Positions 1 to 8,649 of a stretch of 64,000 bases of DNA are shown here, piece after piece (position 1 is the stretch's first letter; each line of letters starts with the position of its first letter). This DNA is from Rhodococcus sp. SGAir0479. GTDB lineage: Bacteria; Actinomycetota; Actinomycetes; Mycobacteriales; Mycobacteriaceae. Made by a program: the position numbers and the translations under genes. Under the pieces are notes generated by a model. The model worked only from the letters and a program-made list of their open reading frames with translations, did not search any database and had not been told where the DNA came from. The DNA lies in assembly GCF_005484805.1 (NCBI RefSeq), contig NZ_CP039432.1, positions 1,302,001 through 1,366,000 of the forward strand, in the 5' to 3' direction.

Positions 1-381
1 CTCGAGGCCCTCGATCACGAACATCTCCCACAACGGTCGCGAACGGTCCATCGGCTGGCTCGCTATCGAACCGCACAGCTCGGACAGCTCGTCGCGGCCG
101 CCTGGCGCCGGCACGGCGATCCGGTGGACGTGGCGATCGACGTCGAAGTCGGAGTCGTCGACCCACACGGGATGGTCGAGATTGAAGCGGCTGTCCTGGA
201 GGCGGCGCCTGAAGTTGGGCATCGCTTTCACGCGAACCGCGAGTTCGTCACGGAGCTTCGCGAAAGAATAGCCACCCGGGATCGTGGAGCCGTCAAGGAT
301 GATGAGGCCGCACACATGGAGCATCTGCGTCGGGGTTTCGAGGTAGAGGAAGCTGGCATCCATTCCACTGAGTCTCTCCAT
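1..381 (-). CDS. Wax ester synthase/diacylglycerol acyltransferase (WS/DGAT), N-terminal part only
   Basis: The minus strand encodes 127 residues that run off the left edge. They begin MERLSGMDASFLYLETPTQM, the hallmark opening of the actinobacterial WS/DGAT (Tgs) family, which makes triacylglycerol or wax esters from acyl-CoA and diacylglycerol or alcohol at the membrane and on lipid droplets. The family's catalytic HHxxxDG motif normally lies just after this stretch, so it is outside the window and activity cannot be judged. The ATG at 381 is chosen because the conserved MxxLSGxDASFL opening starts there. The gene is divergent from a LipC-like esterase. In M. tuberculosis a WS/DGAT gene (Rv0221) also sits beside lipC (Rv0220), which suggests a joint role in storage-lipid turnover. 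The family call is firm; the substrate is not. Confidence 0.9.
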   Translation of the reverse strand, partial: MERLSGMDASFLYLETPTQMLHVCGLIILDGSTIPGGYSFAKLRDELAVRVKAMPNFRRRLQDSRFNLDHPVWVDDSDFDVDRHVHRIAVPAPGGRDELSELCGSIASQPMDRSRPLWEMFVIEGLE

Positions 382-392
382 GCAGTTAACAG

Positions 393-406
393 TAGAACCT
401 GTTCTA
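393..406. promoter_or_regulatory. Perfect palindrome between the WS/DGAT and esterase genes
   Basis: TAGAAC-CT-GTTCTA is a perfect 6-bp inverted repeat that begins 12 bp upstream of the WS/DGAT start codon. The embedded 9-mer GAACCTGTT (395-403) occurs again in inverted orientation as AACAGGTTC at 463-471, just inside the annotated start of the divergent esterase. This looks like a pair of operator half-regions for a regulator of the shared promoter. The regulator is unknown and no matching regulator gene is adjacent. Confidence 0.4.
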
Positions 407-450
407 GATTTCTGGGTGCGTTGTGACAAAACTCATGGTTAAATGGTTTT

Positions 451-1710
451 ATGTGGTTAAGTAACAGGTTCCTATTGCGACAGGTGGTTACCGCTGCTCT
501 GGCGGCAAACGCGGTGCAACCGGTGCCCGGTATGCCGCTCTCGGTGCCGACGTTCCTGTCGGGATGGCTCACCGCCGAACTTGCCCCACAGTTGCTGGCG
601 GCGACGGTGGCCGATGCCGGGATCCGTGTCGCGCGGGGACGCATCCGGTCCCGGGCAGACGTCGCCGGCCTCGCTCTGGCGGGGGTGTCGGCGACCGCGC
701 TCACCGCGGTGGTCACGGCCGGGCGTGGCGCCCGCGCGGAGGTGGAGTCGGCGCTCACCGAAGCCCTCGGGTCCGACTGCCGCACGGTCGCGGACCGGCC
801 GGCCTCCGACGGCGCCGTGCCCTGGCGTCAACTCGCCTGGCCGTTCCGGATGCGCCGCGCCGACGTCGTGCGGGTGCGCAACCTCGCCTATGCGCCGGGT
901 GGGCGACGGTTCCGGATGGACGTCTACCACCGGCGGGACACGCCGACGAACGCCCCGGTCCTGCTGCAGATCCACGGCGGCGGCTGGGTCACCGGCAGCA
1001 AGGACCACCAGGGAGTCCCGCTGATGCTCGAGATGGCCTCGCGCGGATGGGTGGGCGCCGCGATCAACTACCCGCTGTCCCCGCGTTCGGTGTGGCCCGC
1101 CCACCTGATCGCGATCAAGCGGGCGGTGGCGTGGCTGCGGGAGAACGCCGCGACGTACGGCGGGGATCCCGACTTCATCGCGGTGACCGGCGGGTCGGCC
1201 GGCGGGCATCTCGCGGCGATGCTCGCGCTCACCGCGGGAGAGTCGGGGCTGCAGCCCGGATTCGAGGACGCGGACACCTCGGTGCAGGCGTGTGCCCCGC
1301 ACTACGGCGTCTACGACTTCGCCGGAGAGACCGGCATCAAGGCGGTGCGCCAGCGTGTGCAGTCGGGGCTCATGCCACTGGTACTCGGGAAGCAGGCGCG
1401 GTTCCCCGAGGACTACGAGGCCGCGTCCCCGCTGGCACATCTGCGTGCGGACGCTCCACCGTTCTTCGTCATCCACGGCACCAGCGATTCGTTCATTCCG
1501 GTCGCCGAGGCACGGGAGTTCGTGCGGCGGTTGCGCGCGGTCTCGGTCAACCCCGTCGCGTACGCCGAACTGCGGGGCGCCCAGCACGCCTTCGACATCT
1601 TCCCGTCGATCCGGAGCATCACCGTCGCCCGGGGCGTCGCGGACTTCCTGGACTGGGTGCACGCACCGCGTGGGCACGGCCGGGGCCGGGCGGACGCGGA
1701 CGCCGGGTAG
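451..1710 (+). CDS. LipC-like alpha/beta-hydrolase esterase (hormone-sensitive-lipase family)
   Basis: This 419-residue protein has the family IV (HSL) lipase signature. An oxyanion-hole HGGGW lies at residues 175-179 and the nucleophile motif GGSAGG has its serine at about 249; an HGTSDSF aspartate region and a GAQHAF histidine near the C-terminus complete the triad. The first ~130 residues match the N-terminal extension of mycobacterial LipC-type esterases and contain hydrophobic stretches that could bind membrane or cell envelope. It would hydrolyse short- to medium-chain esters. It is divergent from a WS/DGAT gene, so a role in neutral-lipid turnover is plausible. The ATG at 451 lacks a clear Shine-Dalgarno; TTG 475 or GTG 484 in the same frame would remove only 8-11 residues and would place the second operator half outside the gene. 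Confidence 0.85.
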   Translation: MWLSNRFLLRQVVTAALAANAVQPVPGMPLSVPTFLSGWLTAELAPQLLAATVADAGIRVARGRIRSRADVAGLALAGVSATALTAVVTAGRGARAEVESALTEALGSDCRTVADRPASDGAVPWRQLAWPFRMRRADVVRVRNLAYAPGGRRFRMDVYHRRDTPTNAPVLLQIHGGGWVTGSKDHQGVPLMLEMASRGWVGAAINYPLSPRSVWPAHLIAIKRAVAWLRENAATYGGDPDFIAVTGGSAGGHLAAMLALTAGESGLQPGFEDADTSVQACAPHYGVYDFAGETGIKAVRQRVQSGLMPLVLGKQARFPEDYEAASPLAHLRADAPPFFVIHGTSDSFIPVAEAREFVRRLRAVSVNPVAYAELRGAQHAFDIFPSIRSITVARGVADFLDWVHAPRGHGRGRADADAG

Positions 1711-1743
1711 CGGAGATTCGCTGCAGCGGCCGGGGGAGCGCGC

Positions 1744-2343
1744 CTACCGGGAGCGCTTCCCGAGCTTGGTGACTCCGGCGGGTGGCAGCCCGGCCGCCGC
1801 GGCCAGGACGTCGCAGAACGCCTCGACATCGGAGGCGAGTGCGGTGGAGGTCGCCGTCCACGACGCGCGCAACTCGAGTTGGTGGGCCCGCGGGGGGCCG
1901 GCGATGTCGCCGTACCGCACCGAACTGGTGGCCGTCACGGTCCCGCCGAGCGCGACCACGTCGTCGGTCTTCTCGGTGAGCGCGTCCACCAGCCAACTCC
2001 ACGCCACCTCCGGCAGCAGCGGATCTGCCGCGAGCGCGGGTTCGACGTCCGCCTGGATGTAGGCGACCAGCCGCATCGTCCCGTTCCACGCCTCGTCGCC
2101 GTCCGGGTCGTGCAGCAGGATCAGCCGCCCGAACGCGTCGCCCTCGGAGAACGTGGCGTGCTCGGCAGCCGTGTCGTTGTCGGGGTGGTGGACCTCCGCG
2201 CCGATCGCGTAGCTGAAGGGCGCGAGCCGCTGCGGTGGACGGATCGGGCCGACCTCGATGTCCGGGTGAACCTGCGCCGAGTTCATCGCGTCGACGGCGG
2301 CGCGGAACTGGGCTGGTTCGTTGGGTAATCCCGGGGTCGTCAC
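1744..2343 (-). CDS. DUF3000 family protein
   Basis: This 199-residue protein of unknown function belongs to DUF3000 (Rv2680 family), which is confined to actinobacteria. Recognisable family stretches are [37 protein letters not shown] and [15 protein letters not shown]. It has no membrane segments and no enzyme motif that I can name. The open frame extends upstream over the hemE start, but conserved sequence begins at GTG 2343 ([14 protein letters not shown]), so that start is used. The gene is divergent from hemE, as its relative is close to the heme genes in M. tuberculosis. Only the family assignment is supported. Confidence 0.85.
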   Translation of the reverse strand: MTTPGLPNEPAQFRAAVDAMNSAQVHPDIEVGPIRPPQRLAPFSYAIGAEVHHPDNDTAAEHATFSEGDAFGRLILLHDPDGDEAWNGTMRLVAYIQADVEPALAADPLLPEVAWSWLVDALTEKTDDVVALGGTVTATSSVRYGDIAGPPRAHQLELRASWTATSTALASDVEAFCDVLAAAAGLPPAGVTKLGKRSR

Positions 2344-2461
2344 ACCAGCGGACGTTAGACGCCACACCTGGTGGCGCGGTGGAGGCGCGCCGATTCTGCC
2401 CCGGCCCGGCGCCATGGCAGCATGGACCCCGATGAGCGGCTTGGAAGATACGAATGCAGGG

Positions 2462-3529
2462 ATGAGCGGGCGCGCCGAGTACCCCGCTCGCCGGGTTCTC
2501 GACGACGCACCGTTGCTGGCGGCGGCCACGGGTCGTCCGGTGACGCATCGACCCGTGTGGTTCATGCGTCAGGCCGGACGCTCGTTGCCGGAGTACCGGG
2601 AGATCCGGGCGGGGATCGGGATGCTCGAATCCTGCTTCGACCCGGAACTGGTCTGCGAGATCACGATGCAGCCCGTGCGGCGGCACAAGGTCGATGCGGC
2701 GATTCTGTTCTCCGACATCGTGGTGCCCCTCAAGGCGGCGGGCATCGACCTCGACATCGTCGCGGGGGTCGGCCCCGTCGTGGCGAACCCGGTGCGGTCG
2801 ACGGCCGACGTGGCCGGACTGCCGCGGCTGGTACCCGACGAGGTCGGCGCGGTGGCGCAGGCGGTCCGTCTGCTCACCGCCGAATTGGGCTCGACGCCGT
2901 TGATCGGGTTCGCGGGCGCGCCGTTCACGCTCGCCTCGTACCTCGTCGAGGGCGGTCCCAGCCGCAACCACGAGCGGACCAAGGCGCTCATGCACGCCGA
3001 CCCGAAGACGTGGCACGCGCTGCTGGGCCGGATCACCGACATCACGATCGCGTTCCTGCAGGCGCAGTTGCATGCCGGTGTCGATGCGCTGCAGCTGTTC
3101 GATTCGTGGGCGGGCGCGCTGTCGCTGGCCGAGTACCGCGAGTTCGTGTTGCCGCACTCCGAGCGGGTGTTCGCCGAGGTCGAGGCCGCGGGCGTCCCGC
3201 GAATCCACTTCGGGGTGGGGACCGGGGAACTGCTCGGCGCGATGGGTGAGGCCGGTGCCGACGTCGTCGGTGTCGACTGGCGCATCCCGCTCGACGTGGC
3301 CGCGCGCCGGGTCGGGCCGGGCAAGGGGTTGCAGGGCAACCTCGACCCCGCGGTGCTGTTCGCCGGCTGGGACGCCGTCGACAAGCAGGTCCGCCGCATC
3401 TGCCGGGAGGCGGATGCCGCACTCGCGGCCGGCGCCACCGGGCACATCTTCAACCTCGGGCACGGTGTCCTGCCCGACACGGACCCGGCCGTGCTCACCG
3501 CGGTCGTGGAGCTGGTGCATTCACTGTGA
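2462..3529 (+). CDS. hemE: Uroporphyrinogen III decarboxylase
   Basis: HemE removes the four acetate carboxyls of uroporphyrinogen III to give coproporphyrinogen III in the cytoplasm. The diagnostic [16 protein letters not shown] motif is near the N-terminus, followed by the catalytic-pocket sequence [26 protein letters not shown] sits near the C-terminus. The length of 355 residues fits the family (about 350-360). ATG 2462 is preceded by a GGAAG at 2443-2447; an in-frame ATG at 2432 would add ten residues and is possible. It is the first gene of hemE-hemY-chdC. The hemY start codon overlaps its stop (GTGA), so the two are probably translationally coupled. Confidence 0.96.
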   Translation: MSGRAEYPARRVLDDAPLLAAATGRPVTHRPVWFMRQAGRSLPEYREIRAGIGMLESCFDPELVCEITMQPVRRHKVDAAILFSDIVVPLKAAGIDLDIVAGVGPVVANPVRSTADVAGLPRLVPDEVGAVAQAVRLLTAELGSTPLIGFAGAPFTLASYLVEGGPSRNHERTKALMHADPKTWHALLGRITDITIAFLQAQLHAGVDALQLFDSWAGALSLAEYREFVLPHSERVFAEVEAAGVPRIHFGVGTGELLGAMGEAGADVVGVDWRIPLDVAARRVGPGKGLQGNLDPAVLFAGWDAVDKQVRRICREADAALAAGATGHIFNLGHGVLPDTDPAVLTAVVELVHSL

Positions 3530-4890
3530 CCGGTAGGCGAGTCTCGGTCGCGGTCGTCGGTGGCGGCGTCACCGGGCTCGTCGCCGCGTACCGCCTGCGG
3601 CAACAGTGCGGTGACGACGCCGCGATCACCATCGTGGAGGCGGGCCCGCGACTGGGCGGCAAGTTGCGGACCGTCCCGCTCGGTGACGGCCCGGTCGACG
3701 TCGGTGCCGAGGCGTTCATCGCTCGCCGGCCGGAGGTCGCGGAGCTGATCGGCGAGCTCGGTCTCGCCGACCAATTGGTCCATCCCGCCGGGCGGCAGCC
3801 GCTGGTGTGGTCCGAGGGGGCGCTGCACCCGCTGCCCACCCGCACGCTGATGGGTATCCCGTCCGACCCGCAGTCGGTCGCCGGGCTGGTCGACGCCGAC
3901 ACCCTCACCCGTATCGTCGCCGAGCCGTCGGTGCCGTTCGCGTGGGATCCGGCGTCCGACGTCGACGTCGCGACGCTGGTGCGCAGCAGATTCGGGGATC
4001 AGGTGGTCCGGCGCAGCGTCGATCCGCTGCTCGGCGGCGTGTACTCCGGGTCGGCCGAATCTCTCGGCGTCCGTGCGGCGCTACCGACGCTCGCGGCCGC
4101 GCTGGACGCCGGCGCGCCCAGCCTCACCGCCGCGGTCACGGCCGCGTTGCCCACTCCGGCGCCGGGCCCGGTGTTCGGCACCCTGCGCGACGGATACGGC
4201 TCACTGCTCGCTGCCCTGCGGGACGCGGGACGCCCCCAGACGATCCTCGACGCCCCCGCGTCCGGGCTGCGCCGGGACGGCGACGGCTGGTGGCTCGACC
4301 CGCTCGGTCACGTCGAAGGTGTCGTGCTGGCGCTGCCCGCCCCGGACATGGTCCGCCTGGTCGCCGACGCGGTCCCGCAGCTGGCCGCCGCGGCACGCGA
4401 CATCGAACTCGCGTCGTCCGCGGTCGTGGCGCTGGCGCTGCCGGACGACACCGGGATCCCGGAGAATTCCGGCATCCTCGTCGCGACCGGGGAGCCGCTG
4501 GGGGCGAAGGCATTCACGTTGTCGAGCCGCAAGTGGCCGCACCTGGCCGACCGTGCGGTGACGCTGGTCCGGGCGTCGTACGGCCGCTTCGGCGATGCCG
4601 CCGTGGTCGATATGCCCGACCCGGACCTGATCGCGACGGCCCGGACCGACCTCGAGACCGTGACCGGGGTGCGACCCGAACCGGTGGCCGCCGTCGTCCA
4701 GCGCTGGCACGGCGGGCTGCCGCAGTATGCGCCCGGTCACCTCGACCGGGTCGCCGCGATCGAGGAGGCCGCGGCCGGGGTCGACGGTCTCGAGGTCGCG
4801 GGCGCCTACCTGCACGGAGTCGGGGTTCCGGCCTGCGTCGCGTCCGCGACGGCGGCGGTGTCCCGGCTGTCGGCGCGAGTGGCAGGATGA
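3526..4890 (+). CDS. hemY: Coproporphyrinogen III oxidase (HemY/CgoX, FAD-dependent)
   Basis: This 454-residue flavoprotein starts with a dinucleotide-binding fold ([17 protein letters not shown], residues 5-21) and an [12 protein letters not shown] stretch, both typical of protoporphyrinogen oxidase-type amine oxidases. A C-terminal [16 protein letters not shown] stretch completes the FAD site. Because a chdC gene follows, the enzyme should act on coproporphyrinogen III, giving coproporphyrin III in the coproporphyrin-dependent pathway of Gram-positive bacteria. The start is GTG 3526, overlapping the hemE stop by 4 bp. The coproporphyrin ferrochelatase gene (hemH/cpfC) is not in this window. 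Confidence 0.95.
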   Translation: MTGRRVSVAVVGGGVTGLVAAYRLRQQCGDDAAITIVEAGPRLGGKLRTVPLGDGPVDVGAEAFIARRPEVAELIGELGLADQLVHPAGRQPLVWSEGALHPLPTRTLMGIPSDPQSVAGLVDADTLTRIVAEPSVPFAWDPASDVDVATLVRSRFGDQVVRRSVDPLLGGVYSGSAESLGVRAALPTLAAALDAGAPSLTAAVTAALPTPAPGPVFGTLRDGYGSLLAALRDAGRPQTILDAPASGLRRDGDGWWLDPLGHVEGVVLALPAPDMVRLVADAVPQLAAAARDIELASSAVVALALPDDTGIPENSGILVATGEPLGAKAFTLSSRKWPHLADRAVTLVRASYGRFGDAAVVDMPDPDLIATARTDLETVTGVRPEPVAAVVQRWHGGLPQYAPGHLDRVAAIEEAAAGVDGLEVAGAYLHGVGVPACVASATAAVSRLSARVAG

Positions 4891-4894
4891 GGCC

Positions 4895-5590
4895 ATGGCA
4901 CGCCTCGATTACGACAAACTCAACTCCACCCTCCGCTACGGCATGTTCTCGGTGTTCCAGGTCCAGCCGGGCGTCCTCGGTGACGACCGCGCCGCCGCGG
5001 TGAAGAACGCCCAGCACTTCTTCGATTTCTTCGCCGATACCGACGTGGAAGTGCGCGGCATCTACGACGTCGCAGGCCTGCGCGCCGACGCCGACTTCAT
5101 GATCTGGACGCACGCCGAGCGGCTCGAGGACCTGCAGAAGCTGTACAAGGACTTCCGTCGCACCACCGATCTCGGCCAGGTGAGCGACCCCGTGTGGTCC
5201 AACGTCTGCCTGCACCGCCCGGCCGAGTTCAACAAGAGCCACCTGCCTGCGTTCATCGCCGGTGAGGAGCCGGGCGACTACATCTGCGTGTACCCGTTCG
5301 TGCGCTCGTACGAGTGGTACCTGCTGCCCGACGCCGAACGTCGCAAGATGCTCGCCGACCACGGCAGGGAGGCTCGCGACTACCCGGACGTGCGCGCCAA
5401 CACCGTCCCGTCGTTCGCGCTCGGCGACTACGAGTGGATCCTCGCGTTCGAGGCTCCCGCGATGGACCGCATCGTCGACCTCATGCGCGACCTGCGTGCC
5501 ACCGAGGCCCGCATGCACGTGCGTGAGGAGACGCCGTTCTTCTCGGGCCCGCGGGTGAGCGTCGAGGAACTCGTCAACGCTCTGCCGTGA
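4895..5590 (+). CDS. chdC: Coproheme decarboxylase (HemQ/ChdC)
   Basis: This 231-residue protein of the chlorite dismutase-like superfamily catalyses the last step of the coproporphyrin-dependent route, the hydrogen-peroxide-driven decarboxylation of Fe-coproporphyrin III to heme b. Family stretches include [12 protein letters not shown], a [14 protein letters not shown] helix and [16 protein letters not shown], which carries the conserved active-site tyrosine region. The length is normal. It begins 4 bp after the hemY stop and ends the operon. A GC-rich hairpin follows directly. Its presence fixes the heme pathway type of the organism. Confidence 0.96.
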   Translation: MARLDYDKLNSTLRYGMFSVFQVQPGVLGDDRAAAVKNAQHFFDFFADTDVEVRGIYDVAGLRADADFMIWTHAERLEDLQKLYKDFRRTTDLGQVSDPVWSNVCLHRPAEFNKSHLPAFIAGEEPGDYICVYPFVRSYEWYLLPDAERRKMLADHGREARDYPDVRANTVPSFALGDYEWILAFEAPAMDRIVDLMRDLRATEARMHVREETPFFSGPRVSVEELVNALP

Positions 5591-5597
5591 CCGGCGT

Positions 5598-5626
5598 CCA
5601 CCCCGCACCGGCCGGGTGCGGGGTGG
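5598..5626 (+). terminator. Intrinsic-terminator-like hairpin after the heme operon
   Basis: A perfect 12-bp stem (CCACCCCGCACC, 5598-5609, with GGTGCGGGGTGG, 5615-5626) closes a 5-nt loop 8 bp after the chdC stop. It lacks a U-tract, as is common in high-GC actinobacteria. Confidence 0.7.
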
Positions 5627-5678
5627 TGCCCGGTGATGCCGCGATCACGCGGGAGGGGCCGGTATTCTTGTCCTCAGG

Positions 5679-5701
5679 TTGTTCTATTTTAACTAGAACA
5701 A
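5679..5701. promoter_or_regulatory. Probable GntR (YtrA-type) operator
   Basis: A perfect 8-bp inverted repeat, TTGTTCTA (5679-5686) and TAGAACAA (5694-5701), is separated by 7 bp and ends 12 bp before the GTG of the GntR gene. It sits in the most AT-rich stretch nearby and so overlaps the likely promoter. YtrA-subfamily regulators usually bind such spaced palindromes and repress their own operon; the match of site to regulator is inferred. Confidence 0.7.
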
Positions 5702-5713
5702 TAGGATGAGGGT

Positions 5714-6064
5714 GTGCTCATTCGTATCGATGCGTCCTCGTCCGTACCGCTGTACGAACAGTTCGCCGCGTCCGTGCGCGGCGCGATCGCCGACGGATCG
5801 GTGTCGCCGGGGGAGCGGTTGCCCTCGGCCCGTGACCTCGCGGCCTCGCTCGACCTCAACGTCCACACCGTCCTGCGTGGCTACCAACAGCTCCGGGACG
5901 ACGGGCTGATCGAGCTGCGCCGCGGCCGGGGGGCCGTGGTGACGGCGGACGCGTCGGTTCGCAGCCGGCTCCAGGATGCGGTGCGCGGCCTGGTCTCCGA
6001 GGCGAAACGGCACGGTATGAGCGCGGCCGAGCTGCTGGACCTCGTGAAGAAGGAGATGTCATGA
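5714..6064 (+). CDS. GntR-family transcriptional regulator, YtrA subfamily
   Basis: This 116-residue DNA-binding protein has the GntR winged helix at residues ~10-75. VPLYEQ opens it, LPSARDLAASLDLNVHTV is the helix-turn-helix, and a short C-terminal helical tail stands in place of a large ligand domain, which is characteristic of the YtrA subfamily. These repressors normally control an adjacent membrane-protein or ABC-transporter operon in response to envelope stress. Here the partner is the DUF1648 membrane protein, whose ATG overlaps this gene's stop (ATGA). The GTG at 5714 follows an AGGATGAGG ribosome-binding stretch very closely. A perfect palindrome lies directly upstream. The inducer is unknown. 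Confidence 0.92.
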   Translation: MLIRIDASSSVPLYEQFAASVRGAIADGSVSPGERLPSARDLAASLDLNVHTVLRGYQQLRDDGLIELRRGRGAVVTADASVRSRLQDAVRGLVSEAKRHGMSAAELLDLVKKEMS

Positions 6065-7065
6065 CCGGAGCGGTTGTGGGGCAGAGGGTTTCATGGATCC
6101 GGGCGGCGGTGGGCGCGCTCACCCTGCCGGTCGTCGCGGCCACTGCGGCCGCCGTCGTGCTGAATGCCTGGTCGACGGCGCTGCCCGATCCGATCGCGGT
6201 GCACTTCGGCCCCGCCGGCACGGCCGACGGTTTCGCCGCGCAGGGGTCCGCGCGGTGGTGGCCGCTGCTCGGGCCGTCGATCGCGTTGCTGCTGGGCGTG
6301 ATCGTGCTGCTCCTGACTCGCCGCGACGTGCGAGCGGCCCGGATGGGCACCGCCGTCGCATCCGGTCTCGGCACCGCGGTGGCGGTGCTGCCCGTGCTCC
6401 TGCTCGCACCGCAGCGCGATCTGCCCTCCGCGGTCGATGCCACGTTCGCGGCGTGGTGGGTCGCGGTGGCGGCCGTCGTCGGTGTCGTGGCCGGATGCGC
6501 GGGAGTGCTGCCGGTGGGGCACCCCCGGGCCGTGGCAGCGCAGAGCGTGCCGCCGGCGGATGCGCCGCGAATCGCTCTGGCGGACAGTGAAAGCGTGGTG
6601 TGGACCGGTACTGCCGCCATGCCTCGGTGGCTCGCCGTCACACTCGGGGTGCTCCCGCTCGTGGTCGCCGCCGCCGCGGCGTGGGGGGCGTCCGACGCGG
6701 GCGTTCCGGCGCTGGTGATCACCGCGGTCGTCGGTGCGTTGCTGATGGGACTGGCACTCGCACCGGTCCACGTCGTCGTCGACGGCCGCGGCCTCGAGAC
6801 CCGGTACGTGCTCACCGGGGGCCGGCGCCGGGTCCCGCTCGACGAGGTCGCGCGCGCCGACGCCGTGCGGATCGGTCTGATCAACCGGTACGGCGGGATC
6901 GGGTACCGCGTCGGCCCCGACGGCGTGGGACTGCTCGTGCGGCCCGGCGCCGCGCTCCGGGTCACCCGCGGGGACGGCTCGAAGTTCACCGTCACCGTCG
7001 ACGGTGCGGATCAGGCCGCGGCCGTGCTGAACTCGCTCGCCGCCCGCGGTCGGGTCGCGAGGTAG
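6061..7065 (+). CDS. DUF1648 domain multi-pass membrane protein
   Basis: This 334-residue integral membrane protein has an N-terminal DUF1648 signature (LPDPIAVHFGPAGTADGF, residues ~40-57) and about five to six hydrophobic segments. A soluble C-terminal part (residues ~235-330) with a beta-rich, PH-like composition follows. Its ATG overlaps the stop of the GntR gene, so the two form a regulator/membrane-protein pair of a kind usually tied to envelope stress. No enzymatic motif is visible. Its last 55 bp overlap the convergent gene that ends at 7011; codon use stays coding-like to the end, so the overlap appears real. Confidence 0.8.
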   Translation: MTGAVVGQRVSWIRAAVGALTLPVVAATAAAVVLNAWSTALPDPIAVHFGPAGTADGFAAQGSARWWPLLGPSIALLLGVIVLLLTRRDVRAARMGTAVASGLGTAVAVLPVLLLAPQRDLPSAVDATFAAWWVAVAAVVGVVAGCAGVLPVGHPRAVAAQSVPPADAPRIALADSESVVWTGTAAMPRWLAVTLGVLPLVVAAAAAWGASDAGVPALVITAVVGALLMGLALAPVHVVVDGRGLETRYVLTGGRRRVPLDEVARADAVRIGLINRYGGIGYRVGPDGVGLLVRPGAALRVTRGDGSKFTVTVDGADQAAAVLNSLAARGRVAR

Positions 7066-7706
7066 CGAGCGCCGGTCGTCGCCGCGACCAGGGCGGCGCA
7101 GACGACGGCGATCACCGCCGCGAACGTCCTGGTCTCGGTGGTGAACCCGAGAACCCACGCCACTCCGACACCGGCCGTCGTCGCCACTGCGGCCCCCGCG
7201 GGCAGGAGAGCTGGCAGCCACCGGGCGGTGCTCGCGGCCCGCGGATCACGGGCTCCGTGCAACGTGACGAAGGTGCACGCCACGGCGAGAAGGTATGCGA
7301 GGGCGCCGGTCACGGCGTAGAGCCCCACGACCAGGTAGGCCGGCTCGATGTGCACGCCGCTTCCGGTGAACCCGAGGTAGAGCATCACCGCCACGAGTGC
7401 GAACCCGACGGCGACCCCGGCCAGGGCCGTGGGGACGACCAGGCCGAGGCGCCGGGCTCGGCCGGACAGTCCACGCTCGTCGGCCCACGCCCGTAGTGTC
7501 CGTTCGGGATCGGCGCCCGTCACCGCGCTCGCCGGCACACCGTCTGTGCCGGCGGCCGTCAGTTCGGCGGACAGTTCTGCGAGCAGGTCGCGGCGGTCCG
7601 CGCGTCGAACTGCGGCTCTGCGCCACACGCGCGCCGCCTGTCGCAGGACGCGTGCATCCGCCGTCGCCGACGACGGTCCGAAATCCTTGCAGGTGCTCTC
7701 GATCAC
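7011..7706 (-). CDS. PadR-associated membrane protein with HAAS-like N-terminus
   Basis: The protein has 231 residues: a charged, helical N-terminal region of about 75 residues (RADRRDLLAELSAEL) resembling the HAAS domain that accompanies PadR regulators, then four hydrophobic segments. The start is GTG 7706, preceded by a strong AGGGGAGGAAG ribosome-binding site and overlapping the padR stop by 4 bp. The longer open frame further upstream is padR in another frame and is not part of this gene. HAAS-type proteins are thought to act with PadR in envelope sensing, but no specific function can be stated here. Its 3' end overlaps the convergent DUF1648 gene by 55 bp. Confidence 0.75.
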   Translation of the reverse strand: MIESTCKDFGPSSATADARVLRQAARVWRRAAVRRADRRDLLAELSAELTAAGTDGVPASAVTGADPERTLRAWADERGLSGRARRLGLVVPTALAGVAVGFALVAVMLYLGFTGSGVHIEPAYLVVGLYAVTGALAYLLAVACTFVTLHGARDPRAASTARWLPALLPAGAAVATTAGVGVAWVLGFTTETRTFAAVIAVVCAALVAATTGARYLATRPRAASEFSTAAA

Positions 7707-8065
7707 GAATCTTCCTCCCCTGTACGAGTTTCCGACACCGGACGCAGTAGTGCGGTGACGCTCGCGGCCACCGTGAGCCATTCGGTGGCGCCCTGTGACA
7801 GTGCATCGTGGCCGGCGGGAGTCAACGAGTAGTACTTCCGCGGTGGACCGGTGTCCGACGGGCGACTCTCGGACTCGACCAGACCGGCCTTCTCGAGGCG
7901 GGCGAGCAGCGGGTAGGACGAGCCGCCGGCCACCAGCAGGTCACGCTCGGCCAGTCGTCGGGTCAGTTCGTACCCGTACACGGGCCGGTCCCGCAGGAGC
8001 GCGAGCAGGCAGAGGTCCAGCACTCCACGCAGAAGGAGACTGCGTCGCTCGACCGAAGGACTCAT
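7703..8065 (-). CDS. PadR-family transcriptional regulator
   Basis: This 120-residue repressor-type protein carries the PadR winged helix. LDLCLLALLRDRPVYGYEL begins the domain, SSYPLLARLEKAGLV is the recognition region and GPPRKYYSLTPAG forms the wing. The short length fits PadR subfamily 2, which lacks a long C-terminal domain. It is followed in a GTGA overlap by a HAAS-like membrane protein, the standard pairing for autoregulated PadR operons. ATG 8065 is preferred over an in-frame TTG at 8074. A spaced palindrome lies 18-36 bp upstream of the start. The ligand is unknown. Confidence 0.92.
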   Translation of the reverse strand: MSPSVERRSLLLRGVLDLCLLALLRDRPVYGYELTRRLAERDLLVAGGSSYPLLARLEKAGLVESESRPSDTGPPRKYYSLTPAGHDALSQGATEWLTVAASVTALLRPVSETRTGEEDS

Positions 8066-8082
8066 GCCTGGCAAGCTACCAG

Positions 8083-8101
8083 TACCTTGGTAAGCAAGGT
8101 A
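8083..8101. promoter_or_regulatory. Probable PadR operator
   Basis: TACCTTG (8083-8089) and CAAGGTA (8095-8101) form a perfect 7-bp inverted repeat with a 5-bp spacer, directly upstream of padR on the minus strand. Its location over the likely promoter and its symmetry fit autoregulation; the assignment is inferred. Confidence 0.65.
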
Positions 8102-8140
8102 GTGGTTTCGGCGGCAATCGAAGAGGGGGGTCGCGGATTG

Positions 8141-8166
8141 CCGGACAGCCCCGAGGGGCTGTCCGG
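8141..8166 (-). terminator. Strong hairpin after msrB
   Basis: CCGGACAGCCCC (8141-8152) pairs with GGGGCTGTCCGG (8155-8166), a 26-bp near-continuous palindrome 12 bp beyond the msrB stop. It separates msrB from the padR promoter and has no U-tract. Confidence 0.7.
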
Positions 8167-8177
8167 CTCGCGTCGTA

Positions 8178-8615
8178 CTAGGAACCGTCCGCGGGCTGGA
8201 GCCGGAGCGAGATGCTGTTGATGCAGTAGCGCTGGTCGGTCGGCGTGGGGTAGCCCTCGCCCTCGAACACGTGACCGAGGTGGCTGTGGCAGCTGCTGCA
8301 CAGCACCTCGACGCGGTGCATCCCGAGGGAGTCGTCGGCGCGCAGGATGACGGCGTCGGAGTCGGCCGGATCGAAGAACGACGGCCAACCGCAGTGCGAT
8401 TCGAATTTCTCGGTGCTGCGGAACAGCTCCGCCCCGCAGGCGCGGCAGGTGTACACGCCTTCGGTCGTCGTGTCGGTGTACTCGCCGACGTGCGGCCGCT
8501 CCGTGCCGGCCTGCCGCAGCACGTGGTACTCCTCGGGCGTCAGCTGGGCGCGCCATTCATCGTCGCCTCGGCGGACCTTCGGTTCGGGCAGCCCGGAATC
8601 CTGTGTGGAACTCAT
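8178..8615 (-). CDS. msrB: Peptide-methionine (R)-S-oxide reductase
   Basis: This 145-residue cytoplasmic MsrB reduces methionine-R-sulfoxide in proteins. Visible are the two zinc-binding CxxC pairs (CRAC and CSSC), the HCGWPSFF substrate stretch, and the catalytic cysteine in RYCINSISL near the C-terminus. It starts with ATG at 8615. It is next to aftC, as msrB (Rv2674) and aftC (Rv2673) are in M. tuberculosis. Nothing is missing relative to the family. Confidence 0.96.
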   Translation of the reverse strand: MSSTQDSGLPEPKVRRGDDEWRAQLTPEEYHVLRQAGTERPHVGEYTDTTTEGVYTCRACGAELFRSTEKFESHCGWPSFFDPADSDAVILRADDSLGMHRVEVLCSSCHSHLGHVFEGEGYPTPTDQRYCINSISLRLQPADGS

Positions 8616-8649
8616 GACTCCACGCTAGTACCTGCCGCCGACGGGAGCG

